A stretch of DNA of 64,000 bases, from positions 1 to 64,000 of IMG/VR virus record IMGVR_UViG_3300035670_000108; one strand, given 5' to 3'. The translations under genes and the position numbers were made by a program. The stretch comes from a virus. Of the stretch, positions 17,844 to 25,317 are shown one piece after another (the first letter of the stretch is position 1; the number at the start of each line of letters is the position of its first letter). The notes under the pieces were generated by a model. That model saw only the letters and a list, made by a program, of their open reading frames with translations. It did no database searches and was not told the DNA's origin.

Positions 17844-17872
17844 ATCATATTGTACGGAGTACAAAGAAACAA
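17844..17872 (-). promoter_or_regulatory. sigma-70 promoter of the HTH/PrimPol operon
   Basis: On the minus strand TTGTTT (17872-17867), a 17-base spacer and TATGAT (17849-17844) lie 29 bases upstream of the HTH start. The spacer holds the 13-bp operator-like palindrome. Confidence 0.75.
17851..17863. promoter_or_regulatory. operator-like palindrome TGTACGGAGTACA, copy 1
   Basis: Inverted repeat TGTAC-GGA-GTACA lying entirely between the -35 and -10 boxes of the HTH gene promoter. The only other copy I found is at 49000-49012, also in a promoter. It is the likely binding site of the adjacent HTH protein. Confidence 0.7.
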
Positions 17873-17891
17873 GGCCCTCGAAAGGGCCTTG
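17870..17891 (-). terminator. rho-independent terminator after thymidylate synthase
   Basis: Minus-strand stem CAAGGCCCT / AGGGCCTTG with a TTCG loop, followed by TTTCTTTG. It ends the upstream nucleotide-metabolism operon just before the HTH promoter; the -35 box overlaps its right arm. Confidence 0.8.
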
Positions 17892-17911
17892 TCGTCACAG
17901 CGTAGCTGAAA

Positions 17912-18943
17912 TCAAACCGCAACAGGAGCAGCGATTTTCCCCCAGGGTTGGTATCCCTTGAGGACCACCTCGTCCACCTCGACGGTGTGCAAGGAGTGGT
18001 CGCGGACGGTTGCCGGGACCCAGAGCTGGCCGTAGGACATCGCTGGGACCTCCAGGCCGGTGGCCATGCCGTTCATCGCATCGAAGCGCAGCAGCTGCTC
18101 CTCGGCTGCGTCCACCTGGTTCTCGTACAGGTGGTAGTCACCGAACTGCATCACCAGGTTGGCTGGCATCATGTCTTCGACTTGGGTGCACAGCAGGTGC
18201 GCCAGCAGGGCGTAGCTGGCGATGTTGAACGGGACGCCCAGCATCCAGTCCGCCGACCGCTGATCGACACGCAGATGCAGGCCGCGGCGGGGCACGTCGT
18301 AGCGATCCAGCACGTCCTTCAGCGAGGCAGCGCTCACCTTGTGCAGATCCGCCAGCACCTCGGCAGGTACCCAGCCTTGGGCGCGCTCCAGGCGCTGCAG
18401 ATCGGTCAGCGGCTCGACGTACACCTGGAACAGCATGTGGCACGGTGCCAGGGCTTGGCGGCCCATGGTGGCGTTCTCCTGCGGTGACAGCTGCGGGAGC
18501 GGTAGCGCCGCCGGGTTCCAGGCCGAGACGATCATCCGGCGGCACATGGGATTGGTGCGCAGGGTGTTGATCATGGCGTAGAGCTGGTCGATGAAACCGT
18601 TCTCCGTCGGCCAATTGCGCCACTGGTAGCCGTAGACCGGCCCCAACTCGCCCTGCTCGTTGGCCCACTCGTCCCAGATGCGGCAGCCGTTCTCCTTCAG
18701 GAAGGCGATGTTGGTCTCGCCGCGGATGAACCACAGCAGCTCGGCGACTACCGACTTCCAGTGCACCGTCTTGCTGACCAGGGTGGGGAAGTAGTTGGCG
18801 AACAGCGGCACGTCCAGCTGGAGGCCGAAGCCCCCAACCGTGCGCACCCCGGTACGATTGCCCCGCCAGTTGCCCGCCTTCGCCAACAGCGTCAGCTCGT
18901 GCAGCACGGTCAGGTATTTTTTCTCCCAGGAGCGGACTTCCAT
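17912..18943 (-). CDS. thyA: thymidylate synthase (ThyA family)
   Basis: A 343-residue enzyme with the ThyA hallmarks in order: ELLWFIRGETN, IWDEWANEQGELGPVYG, RRMIVSAWNP, the catalytic Cys in LAPCH near residue 167, PFNIASYALL (the Asn marks dUMP rather than dCMP specificity), GDYHLYENQ, and the C-terminal APVAV. It should methylate dUMP to dTMP with methylenetetrahydrofolate. Compared with E. coli ThyA (264 aa) it has about 40 extra residues between LFQVYV and the LHLRV..QRS strand. A dUMP hydroxymethylase is a possible alternative, but the intact C-terminus favours true synthase. The start is fixed by a TAATG overlap with the gene upstream. Confidence 0.9.
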   Translation of the reverse strand: MEVRSWEKKYLTVLHELTLLAKAGNWRGNRTGVRTVGGFGLQLDVPLFANYFPTLVSKTVHWKSVVAELLWFIRGETNIAFLKENGCRIWDEWANEQGELGPVYGYQWRNWPTENGFIDQLYAMINTLRTNPMCRRMIVSAWNPAALPLPQLSPQENATMGRQALAPCHMLFQVYVEPLTDLQRLERAQGWVPAEVLADLHKVSAASLKDVLDRYDVPRRGLHLRVDQRSADWMLGVPFNIASYALLAHLLCTQVEDMMPANLVMQFGDYHLYENQVDAAEEQLLRFDAMNGMATGLEVPAMSYGQLWVPATVRDHSLHTVEVDEVVLKGYQPWGKIAAPVAV

Positions 18944-19368
18944 TACTCGAGCACCTCGGGGGTGAAGTTGATGGCGCTGGCTTTCACCAGCGGGTGTTCC
19001 GGCTCGCCACGGCACGACCAGCGGACAAGGAGGGGGTCGACCTCGAAGTCCAGGGTCAGGTCCGGCTTGAGGGGCAGGTAGGCCGCGTAGGCCTCACAGT
19101 CCACGTAGAGCGCGGGGTTGTCGTCGATATGGCCCACCTTGAAGGCCAGCCGGCCGAAGTCGCGGCTGCGGGCCATGCGGTTGGCGAAGAACTGCTGGTT
19201 GCGCCACCAGACCTTCTCGGTCATCGACATGTCGCTGGCGATCTCGCCAGCTTCCTGTGCGGCGATCGCCTCGCTCAACTCCTGAGCGCCTATACGCTGC
19301 GCTCTGATGTCGGCGATGTTGACCACCTTGCCCGCCAGCTCTGGCGGGAGGTTATGGGTCTTTTGCAT
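18943..19368 (-). CDS. hypothetical protein, 141 aa
   Basis: A soluble protein with a charged helical N-terminal half (IGAQELSEAIAAQEAGEIASD) and a more hydrophobic C-terminal half. The ATG at 19368 has GGAG upstream and its stop overlaps the thymidylate synthase start, so the two are coupled. No motif that I recognise; its position suggests a nucleotide-metabolism operon member only by context. Confidence 0.7.
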   Translation of the reverse strand: MQKTHNLPPELAGKVVNIADIRAQRIGAQELSEAIAAQEAGEIASDMSMTEKVWWRNQQFFANRMARSRDFGRLAFKVGHIDDNPALYVDCEAYAAYLPLKPDLTLDFEVDPLLVRWSCRGEPEHPLVKASAINFTPEVLE

Positions 19369-19381
19369 GGGGTGTCTCCGG

Positions 19382-20017
19382 TTACTGGGGCTGCGCCTCA
19401 CCGCCGAGAGCTTCACGCTCGGCGTCCAGGTCGCGGTTGAGGGCGGCGGCCTGGTCGAACAGGCCACCCTTGTAGCGCTTGCACAGCTTGCGCACGTTGC
19501 GGTAGATGACGTTGCCTTCCATGACGTTGGCGGCGTGCTCAGCCAGGGCGGTGTAGAAGCGGTCGTCGCCCAGCTCTTCGATCAGGTTGACCACGTCGAC
19601 GTCGGCCTTATCGCTGATCAGGTCGATCAGGATGGGCGCCAGCTCCATAGCCTCGGTGATCTTGCCGAGCAAGGCGTGGATCAGCAGCAGGCGGGCGCGG
19701 TTCTCGTCCGTCAGTTCCTTGCCGGCGGCGATGCGGGAGCCGGCACCGCGTATCAGCGGGTGCAAGGGGTGGTAGTTGGCCGGCGGGTTGATGCGCAGCT
19801 TGTCGCCGTAGGTCATGGCCCGCTTGAAGTGGTCCAGCTCCAGGCTGGCTGGGGTCAGGCGGTGAAGCGCCTCTACCAGGCCTCCCATGACGGCGTCACT
19901 GAGGTTGTAGGTCTCCGGCGGGCTGGTCAGCGCCAGCACGAAGTCGCGGTAAGCCAGCGGGCTCTGGGCGCAGTATTCGGCCAGCTGGTCTTGTTGCTCT
20001 GGGGTTTGCTCGCTCAT
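19382..20017 (-). CDS. MazG-like nucleotide pyrophosphohydrolase
   Basis: A 211-residue helical protein. The core LIHALLGKITEAMEL, then VNLIEELGDDRFYTALAEH, reproduces the all-alpha NTP pyrophosphatase pattern: a helix with E..ME and a second helix with EELGD..fY that binds metal. Such phage enzymes hydrolyse (d)NTPs or alarmone-type nucleotides. The ATG at 20017 has AAGGAA seven bases before it and overlaps the stop of the gene upstream (ATGA). It sits with thymidylate synthase and a dNMP kinase, supporting a role in the nucleotide pool. Confidence 0.7.
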   Translation of the reverse strand: MSEQTPEQQDQLAEYCAQSPLAYRDFVLALTSPPETYNLSDAVMGGLVEALHRLTPASLELDHFKRAMTYGDKLRINPPANYHPLHPLIRGAGSRIAAGKELTDENRARLLLIHALLGKITEAMELAPILIDLISDKADVDVVNLIEELGDDRFYTALAEHAANVMEGNVIYRNVRKLCKRYKGGLFDQAAALNRDLDAEREALGGEAQPQ

Positions 20018-20457
20018 GTCGTTTCCTTGGTGCGGGGGATGAAGGTCTGGCGCAGGTGCGCCAGCATAAGGCGGGCACGGCTCTCGGCTTCGGTGGTGCC
20101 GTAGTCCTCGAAGTCGTACTCGTAGATGGGGCGGAGGACCCCATTTTCTTCGCCGCAGACGACCCACGAAGTGTCGCTCTTCACCGCGCTGAAGCCGGTG
20201 AAAACGTGCAGATTCATGGCCTCGTCGGCGTGCAGATACGACCAGTCCGGCGGGTTGCCGCCGGTGACCTCCAGCAGGCGGATCTGCATGCTCAGGTTGG
20301 AGCGCTCGGTGGCATCGGCACGGTTGCCGACGGTCACCAGGGTGCGCGCCAGAAATTTGCCCACCCGCTTGAGGTCGGAACTGCCCAGTCGGTCGAGCAG
20401 ATCGGGGTTGCGGATGATCTCTTCGAGCTTGTCTGGGTCCTGGTCGATATGCGTCAT
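20014..20457 (-). CDS. hypothetical protein, 147 aa
   Basis: An acidic soluble protein without recognised motif. The start is fixed by the ATGA overlap with the preceding gene. The middle contains aromatic, possibly ligand-binding segments (NPPDWSYLHADEAMNLHVFTG). Part of the nucleotide/DNA-metabolism operon by position. Confidence 0.7.
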   Translation of the reverse strand: MTHIDQDPDKLEEIIRNPDLLDRLGSSDLKRVGKFLARTLVTVGNRADATERSNLSMQIRLLEVTGGNPPDWSYLHADEAMNLHVFTGFSAVKSDTSWVVCGEENGVLRPIYEYDFEDYGTTEAESRARLMLAHLRQTFIPRTKETT

Positions 20458-20954
20458 AGCAGGTTCACCGTCCTGATGGCTTCGTTGTACATGTCGGCGC
20501 AGTGGTTGCTGGGTACCGACTGGCGGAACAAGGGGAGGCGTTCCTCCGGCTTGGCCCGGCGCAGCAGCTGCACCAGCTCCTCGCTGCAGTTCAGCAGCCA
20601 GGCTGCCTCGTCGCACCCCAGCAGGCGCTCGTCGGGGTGCCCGGCCTGCAGGAAGCTCGGGTGCATACCCTGCTCGTCGATGCCCAGCAGGGCTCCGCGG
20701 GCCACCAGGTTGACACCGTTCCGATTGATGTGGCGCAGGAACGCCGGCATCTCCCCGGTCGCGCAGCAGCTGTCTCCGGCCGAGACCAGGTCGAAGTGCT
20801 GGATGACCCGCCCCTTGTTGATCTCTGAGTAGATCTGCAGCTCGCCGCCCATGTTGGGCGGTAGCCACTCGCGGACTATCCGCCGCGCCCACTCCGGGAT
20901 CATCTCCTGCAGCTCGTCGGTGGGGATCACCGTCACTGCGATGCGATTTTCCAT
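20454..20954 (-). CDS. hypothetical protein, 166 aa
   Basis: A soluble protein with five Cys, including an SCC pair and one in a C-terminal helical region (LLNCSEELVQLLRRAKPEERL). No family is evident. It overlaps the next gene by ATGA and follows the small Cys-containing gene upstream by seven bases. Confidence 0.7.
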   Translation of the reverse strand: MENRIAVTVIPTDELQEMIPEWARRIVREWLPPNMGGELQIYSEINKGRVIQHFDLVSAGDSCCATGEMPAFLRHINRNGVNLVARGALLGIDEQGMHPSFLQAGHPDERLLGCDEAAWLLNCSEELVQLLRRAKPEERLPLFRQSVPSNHCADMYNEAIRTVNLL

Positions 20955-20961
20955 AGCTGCC

Positions 20962-21219
20962 TCACATTTTCGACCGGCCGTGCGGCGCGGTCAGCAGGTC
21001 TACGTTGATAGGGAAGCAGGCCTTACAGTCCACGCACACCCGGCGCTCGTCAGGCGGAGCAGAGTGAAAGGTGACCGTGACGTGCGCCGCCCCGGTCACC
21101 CGGCAGATGCCGGGCTTGCGGTCGTGTATGTTGGCCTGCCGTAGCTGCTCTTCCCAGTAGGCCAGCTGTTGTCGATGGTGGGAGACCATCGACTCAGCCA
21201 GGGAGAGGCTAGCGCTCAC
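20962..21219 (-). CDS. small Cys-containing protein, 85 aa
   Basis: An N-terminal amphipathic helix (SLAESMVSHHRQQLAYWEEQL) precedes a segment with CRVTG and CVDCKAC, which could form a zinc site. Its start overlaps the 3' end of the dNMP kinase gene. Function unknown. Confidence 0.65.
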   Translation of the reverse strand: MSASLSLAESMVSHHRQQLAYWEEQLRQANIHDRKPGICRVTGAAHVTVTFHSAPPDERRVCVDCKACFPINVDLLTAPHGRSKM

Positions 21220-21949
21220 GTTTGAGGCTCAGGTGGAACAACCCGTCGATCAGCTCGCCGAGGCGCCCCTCGCGGTTTTGCCGCAGGGAGCCGCGGACGT
21301 GCTCGAAAAGGTTGTCCTTGCCCAGGTGGTGGTCGTTGATGATCGGGATGTCCTCTGCCCCTTCCGGCAGCCGGGTCTCGGTCGCCTCGTTGACCTGGGC
21401 ATTCTCCGGGGCGTTCTGGCCGTAGATCTGGAACACCACCGAGTCGGCCTGCAGCAGCGGCCAGATGCGTCCTGGACGGGTGACAGCCTGGGCTTCCAGG
21501 GTCTTGGTCAGCAGGATGGCCAGGTCCCCAGGCAGGCCATGGAAGGCCTGCAGCTCGTCCTGCTTGCGCAGATCCGGAACCAGCACCACCACCTTGTAGT
21601 AGCCGTCGGTGATGGCCTGGGCCACCTCGGTCAACAAGGAGTGGCGCCACAGCTTGATCCAGCACCCCTTGTCGAACTGGCGGAAGCCCTCGCCGATGGC
21701 GACCATTGCCTGGCGCACGGACAGGCCGCCCAACTCAGGGCGGGGGCTCTCCTTCTCTTCCTTCGACATGTGGCTGTTCGCCTGCGGCACTAGGCTACGC
21801 ACCATCTCGTAGATCGGCTCGGCGAAGCGGCCAGTCAGGCGGTAGGTGTCTTTGCCGAGCAGCTGGTCGAGCGCCTTGCACACCGAATCCTTACCGCTGA
21901 ACGCCGGGCCATGGGCCGCGACGAACAGCACCTGTGCTTTCAGGGTCAT
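21209..21949 (-). CDS. deoxynucleoside monophosphate kinase-like protein
   Basis: A 246-residue P-loop protein. Walker A GPAFSGKDS is at residues 14-22, of the GxxxxGKD(S/T) form seen in phage dNMP kinases (T4 gp1 type, DUF-like adenylate kinase relatives). A conserved VVVLVPDLRKQDE segment near residue 120 would carry the substrate-binding Asp-Arg. It should phosphorylate dNMPs toward dNTPs, fitting the thymidylate synthase nearby. A role as a kinase of modified bases in DNA is possible in phages with hypermodified thymine, but I see no other genes of such a pathway. Confidence 0.75.
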   Translation of the reverse strand: MTLKAQVLFVAAHGPAFSGKDSVCKALDQLLGKDTYRLTGRFAEPIYEMVRSLVPQANSHMSKEEKESPRPELGGLSVRQAMVAIGEGFRQFDKGCWIKLWRHSLLTEVAQAITDGYYKVVVLVPDLRKQDELQAFHGLPGDLAILLTKTLEAQAVTRPGRIWPLLQADSVVFQIYGQNAPENAQVNEATETRLPEGAEDIPIINDHHLGKDNLFEHVRGSLRQNREGRLGELIDGLFHLSLKRER

Positions 21950-22338
21950 ACCGTTACTCCTTTGAGACGGTAGTAGTCGAGCCGGTTGGCCTTCATGGTG
22001 TCCAGCTCGTGGATGGGGAGGTTCTTCAGCTGCGAGCGCGTGAGGAACACGTAGGGCGACAGCATCGTCTTACCTGCCAGGGCTTCCTGGACGTGTGGCG
22101 GCACCGTCATCTTCAGGGTGGTCTGCGGCGGCACCGTGACGGAGGCGTTGACGCTGAAGTCGTGGCGCTTGCGCGCGGCCTTCTGGGTCGGCATCAGGTA
22201 GGCGAAGCCCAGATCCACCGCATCGCCGCGGTAGAGGGTCTTGAACATCGCCTGGCGCGCTTTCAGCCATACCGCATTGGCCTGCTCCACGGTGATGCCC
22301 AGCTCCTCGGCGAGCTGCACGACGGCCTTCTCACTCAT
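21946..22338 (-). CDS. HU/IHF-fold-like DNA-binding protein
   Basis: A 130-residue protein whose first 85 residues align by eye with HU: a helical start (VVQLAEELGITVEQANAVWLK), then GDAVDLGFAYLMPTQKAARKR in place of the HU strands, and a final helix (VTVPPHVQEALAGK). The beta-arm consensus GRNP is missing, so this is a divergent member. A true HU is encoded at 24762-25034. It overlaps genes on both sides. Probably a nucleoid or genome-organising protein. Confidence 0.5.
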   Translation of the reverse strand: MSEKAVVQLAEELGITVEQANAVWLKARQAMFKTLYRGDAVDLGFAYLMPTQKAARKRHDFSVNASVTVPPQTTLKMTVPPHVQEALAGKTMLSPYVFLTRSQLKNLPIHELDTMKANRLDYYRLKGVTV

Positions 22339-22678
22339 GCTCGTAGTCCTCGACGGTGGCCATGATGTCCGCCCAGTCCAGGCGGTGCACCGGCTTGTTC
22401 TCATGGAACATGCCAGGGACGGCGACGCCGGCCGTGGCGGTCTTGGTCAGCACGATCTCGCCCACCTGAATCGGGGCGGCGCGGTGGCGGCCGGTGGGGC
22501 GCCCCACGGAGATCACTTTAGCGTAGCGCGTCTCCTTGATGTCGTTGACCTTCAGGATGCGGTTTGCCTCCGGGTCAGGCACATGCACAACTAGGGCTTC
22601 GTTCGGCATCGCGGTGATGGTGGTGTCGTGGTTCTGGCCACGGCCGACTTGGGCGGTACCGGATTGAGCTTGAGACAT
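22331..22678 (-). CDS. GroES-like co-chaperonin (putative)
   Basis: A 115-residue protein. The segment AKVISVGRPTGR, then IQVGEIVLTKTATAGVAV and LDWADIMATVED follows the GroES plan of GKVVAVG, VKVGDxVLxxxxxGxxV and xxDILAxVE. The N-terminal 45 residues are less similar, and the mobile loop (the GGIVL region) is not obvious. Phages such as T4 encode a GroES replacement (gp31) for folding the capsid protein. Here the gene is in the early cluster, so a general chaperonin adaptor is inferred. Moderate confidence. Confidence 0.5.
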   Translation of the reverse strand: MSQAQSGTAQVGRGQNHDTTITAMPNEALVVHVPDPEANRILKVNDIKETRYAKVISVGRPTGRHRAAPIQVGEIVLTKTATAGVAVPGMFHENKPVHRLDWADIMATVEDYEHE

Positions 22679-22681
22679 GGG

Positions 22682-23539
22682 TTACTCCTTGGATGAAGCC
22701 AGGCCATCGCCTGGCGAGTGGGCAAATTGCAGGTAGGCGAGGTCTTGCATCACGGGTTCGAGGTGCACTTCGTCGCGGTTGTCGCGGGACCACAAGGGGA
22801 GGCCGAGGACGATGTCGGCCATCTGCCCGCGCTTCTTCAGCTCGGTGGCCAGCCACGGGGTCACCAGGTGGATCTGCTGGGCGGTCATGTCCAGCGAGGA
22901 GCAGTGGTCTTCGGCCTCCTCCTCCTCGTCGATCACCACCAGATCCAGGCCGAGGTCGCGGGAGATGTCCTTCAGGGAGTCGGCGTCCCAGAGCATGGCC
23001 ATCATCTCGCGCACAGCAGGCTCCAGGCCGAGGGGCGTGGTCAGCCCCACCGCCTTGCCGGCCTTGACGCGCTCCTCCCAGCCCTTGCGGAACTTCTCCT
23101 TGGCAATGTTCATCCACTCGGCCCACTCCGGGGTGGTGGCATGCGACCAGGTGATCAGCAGCTCGCCCCAGCCAGCCGGGTCCAGCTTGAGCTTGATCCG
23201 GACCAGGTCGTCGAAGGCGTTGGTCAGCGGCTCGCCGTCGCCGCCGACGATCTCCTGCACCAGCAGCTCCAGGCGCAGATCCTCGAGGGTGCCGTTGACC
23301 TGGGCCATGTGGAAGGAGAAGTCCAGCATGCCGATGCGCTTGCCTGGGCTGAGCCAGCCGGCGTGGCTGGTGAAGCGGCCCCATACCTCGTCGTTCTCCA
23401 GGTGGAAGCGGACGAGGTCGGTGATGTCGCTGATGACGTGGCTGTCGGCCAAGGCATGGCTGGCCTCGACCAGAGCCTTCAGGCCGTAGGGCGTCTGTAC
23501 TGCAGCCGCGCGAGGCGGCCCCTTCTGGGCGGTTTTCAC
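22682..23539 (-). CDS. hypothetical protein, 285 aa
   Basis: A mostly helical, acidic protein with a run of Asp/Glu near residue 215 (VVIDEEEEAED) and several Trp. There are no catalytic motifs that I recognise. The start is preceded by an overlap with the 369-aa protein gene (23536) and the stop lies four bases before the GroES-like gene, so it is an operon member. Confidence 0.75.
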   Translation of the reverse strand: MKTAQKGPPRAAAVQTPYGLKALVEASHALADSHVISDITDLVRFHLENDEVWGRFTSHAGWLSPGKRIGMLDFSFHMAQVNGTLEDLRLELLVQEIVGGDGEPLTNAFDDLVRIKLKLDPAGWGELLITWSHATTPEWAEWMNIAKEKFRKGWEERVKAGKAVGLTTPLGLEPAVREMMAMLWDADSLKDISRDLGLDLVVIDEEEEAEDHCSSLDMTAQQIHLVTPWLATELKKRGQMADIVLGLPLWSRDNRDEVHLEPVMQDLAYLQFAHSPGDGLASSKE

Positions 23540-24645
23540 TCGTTCCGTTCCTTCACGCTGCGAGCGTGGCGGGCGCGCTCTTCATCGAGCTGCTGGGTGG
23601 GGATGTACTCGACGTTGTCGAAGCCCCACGGCTTGGTGGTGTTGATCCGGCGCAGGCTGTAATAGACGCCGTACTGGGCCTCCAGATCTGCCGCCTTGTT
23701 CAGCATGTGCATGGCGTCCTGCGGGGTCAGCGCGCGGATGCCGGCCGAGTTCTCGCTCTTCGAGGAGATGTTGTAGCAGTAGGAACTCGGCTTGAGCAGG
23801 CGGTAACCCAGCGGCTTGCCCTGCCCCTGCAGGCGCTTGCTGAGCGGCAAGGAGGAGCCCTGCCGGCCGCGCTCGGCGATGGCGTCGCCTGGCTTCACGA
23901 TGCGCAGGATGTCGCGCACACCGTCGACCGTGCCGGTCTCGGCTTCCAGCGGGTAGCGTTGCTCGTCGCGCACGCTGACGTCGAAGCCCTGCAGGATCTC
24001 GGATACGGCGGCGGCACGCGGCAGCACGCGGATACCTTCCTGGATCTGTGCCCGGGTGGGCATCCGGCGGCGGTTGGTCAAGGTGCGGCGGTCGAGCAGG
24101 TGCTCCAGCGTCAGGAGCCGGCGCAGCAGATCTGGGATCTGCTCCAGCCCGTTCACCCAGGCGCGCAGCTGGCCCATGCTGGAGACGTTGTTGCCGAGCA
24201 GCTTCCACAGGCGGTGGCCTGGGTAGCCCAGCGCCAGGAAGAAGTGACGCTGCTCCAGGCTGTCCAGCCAGCCGCGGGTCACGCGAGCGCTGTCTGCGGC
24301 CTTGGGCATGTGGTTCTTGAAGCGCTCCGCGCTGATGGCAGTCAGCGTCCTCAGCGCGGGATCTTCCAGCACGCTGTCCACGGCCTCCAGCAAAGCCTGC
24401 TGGTCGACCTGCACGTCCACCCCTGCCGGCATGGCGCCGATGGGGTCGGTAGGGGGTTCCAGCAGCTGGTGGGGGCCTTCGCTGTCGTCCTGCTCGGCGC
24501 GCTCTTCTTCGTCGAGATCGTCGTCGTCGTCGTCAGGGGTATCTTCATTGCCACCGAAGGAGAAGGTCTTCACCTTCTTTTCATCTGGCTTGCCCTGGTC
24601 TTCCTGCAAACCAAGGTCTGGGAAGTCGTCAATACCTGAGCCCAT
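23536..24645 (-). CDS. hypothetical protein with acidic N-terminus, 369 aa
   Basis: Residues 1-60 are disordered and very acidic (TPDDDDDDLDEEERAE). The rest is helical, with a basic central stretch (RRTLTNRRRMPTRAQ) and a conserved-looking C-terminal domain. It is the first gene behind a good sigma-70 promoter at 24687-24715, thus probably abundant early. No family recognised; DNA or host-protein binding is possible. Confidence 0.75.
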   Translation of the reverse strand: MGSGIDDFPDLGLQEDQGKPDEKKVKTFSFGGNEDTPDDDDDDLDEEERAEQDDSEGPHQLLEPPTDPIGAMPAGVDVQVDQQALLEAVDSVLEDPALRTLTAISAERFKNHMPKAADSARVTRGWLDSLEQRHFFLALGYPGHRLWKLLGNNVSSMGQLRAWVNGLEQIPDLLRRLLTLEHLLDRRTLTNRRRMPTRAQIQEGIRVLPRAAAVSEILQGFDVSVRDEQRYPLEAETGTVDGVRDILRIVKPGDAIAERGRQGSSLPLSKRLQGQGKPLGYRLLKPSSYCYNISSKSENSAGIRALTPQDAMHMLNKAADLEAQYGVYYSLRRINTTKPWGFDNVEYIPTQQLDEERARHARSVKERNE

Positions 24646-24686
24646 GTCAATTCACCACGCATAGGTTTAATAGGGAGTCGAAGGTT

Positions 24687-24715
24687 ACTCTAGTAGCTAC
24701 TAAGGTGCAATTCAA
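24687..24715 (-). promoter_or_regulatory. sigma-70 promoter upstream of the 369-aa protein gene
   Basis: Minus strand TTGAAT (24715-24710), 17-base spacer, TAGAGT (24692-24687). It lies between the terminator of the HU gene and the 24645 start. Confidence 0.65.
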
Positions 24716-24725
24716 CCCATGAAAA

Positions 24726-24745
24726 AGCCCGCCGATCGGCGGGCT
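24726..24745 (-). terminator. rho-independent terminator of the HU gene
   Basis: Minus-strand stem AGCCCGCC / GGCGGGCT with a GATC loop, followed by TTTTTC. Confidence 0.88.
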
Positions 24746-24761
24746 CTCACTTACATCTGGA

Positions 24762-25034
24762 TCAGTTCAGGCGGTCAGCGGTGATCTTCGAGGCTTTGAA
24801 GGCCAGGAGGCGCTGGGCCGGGATCTGGATCGGCGAGCCGTTGGAGGGGTTACGACCCTGGCGGGCCGCGCGATCCTTCGGCTTGAAGGTGCCGAACTTG
24901 TGCAGGAGGGTCTCCTGACCCTCGGCGGCGCGGTCCAGTACCAGGTCAGTCAGGGCGTTCAGCACCTTACCAGCAGCGGCCTTGGTGACACCGGCTTCCT
25001 CGGCCAGGTGCGCAACGATCTCTTCTTTGTTCAT
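24762..25034 (-). CDS. HU-family DNA-binding protein
   Basis: A 90-residue HU homologue: KEEIVAHLAEEAGVTKAAAGKVL is helix 1-2, then LLHKFGTFKPKDRAAR, the diagnostic GRNPSNG at the base of the DNA-binding arm, and a final ASKITADRLN. It should bend and compact phage DNA. It is transcribed alone, from an extended -10 promoter to a strong terminator. Confidence 0.93.
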   Translation of the reverse strand: MNKEEIVAHLAEEAGVTKAAAGKVLNALTDLVLDRAAEGQETLLHKFGTFKPKDRAARQGRNPSNGSPIQIPAQRLLAFKASKITADRLN

Positions 25035-25079
25035 CGACAGTATCCTTGGGGTTAATCAGGTATTCCAACAGGAGCTAGG

Positions 25080-25088
25080 AATATAGCA
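25080..25088 (-). promoter_or_regulatory. extended -10 promoter for the HU gene
   Basis: Minus-strand TGCTATATT (TGn plus TATATT) 46 bases upstream of the HU start. No good -35 is seen, consistent with an extended -10 promoter. Confidence 0.5.
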
Positions 25089-25092
25089 GGGT

Positions 25093-25317
25093 TTATGGGT
25101 TTTGTTGCACGTCTTTTTTGGCAAGTGCCCGGTCTTCTCGGCGCAGGATAGACAACGCATTCTCCTGCGCGCGGCGGTCGCCCGAGTTGCCGCTGATGGT
25201 CACCGGAGCGCAGCCCTTCTTGGTCAGCACCAGGTTGCCCTTGCGGGTCCGTCTGCCGACCTTCCAGCCGTGGGCTTCGACGTACTCGGAGACCTTCTGC
25301 ATGGACTTGCCGATCAA
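25093..25317 (-). CDS. HicA-like small RNA-binding protein, TTG start
   Basis: A 74-residue basic protein. The pattern SEYVEAHGWKVGRRTRKGNLVLTK, then VTISG and ALSILRRE resembles the HicA/dsRBD-like fold, in which a GW strand, a basic loop and a C-terminal ILR helix recur. The likely start is TTG at 25317: it has GGAG upstream and overlaps the stop of the gene before it (TTGA). The first ATG at 25302 has no ribosome site. The catalytic His of HicA toxins is not evident and no HicB gene is adjacent, so toxicity is unlikely. Confidence 0.5.
   Translation of the reverse strand: MIGKSMQKVSEYVEAHGWKVGRRTRKGNLVLTKKGCAPVTISGNSGDRRAQENALSILRREDRALAKKDVQQNP

Noticed and set aside
17912-18943. dCMP or dUMP hydroxymethylase instead of thymidylate synthase
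   Set aside because: The Asn in PFNIASY rules against dCMP use, and the APVAV C-terminus fits true synthases; hydroxymethylation of dUMP cannot be fully excluded but has no other support here.
25093-25317. HicAB toxin-antitoxin system
   Set aside because: No HicB-like gene follows or precedes and the catalytic His is not seen; only a fold resemblance remains.
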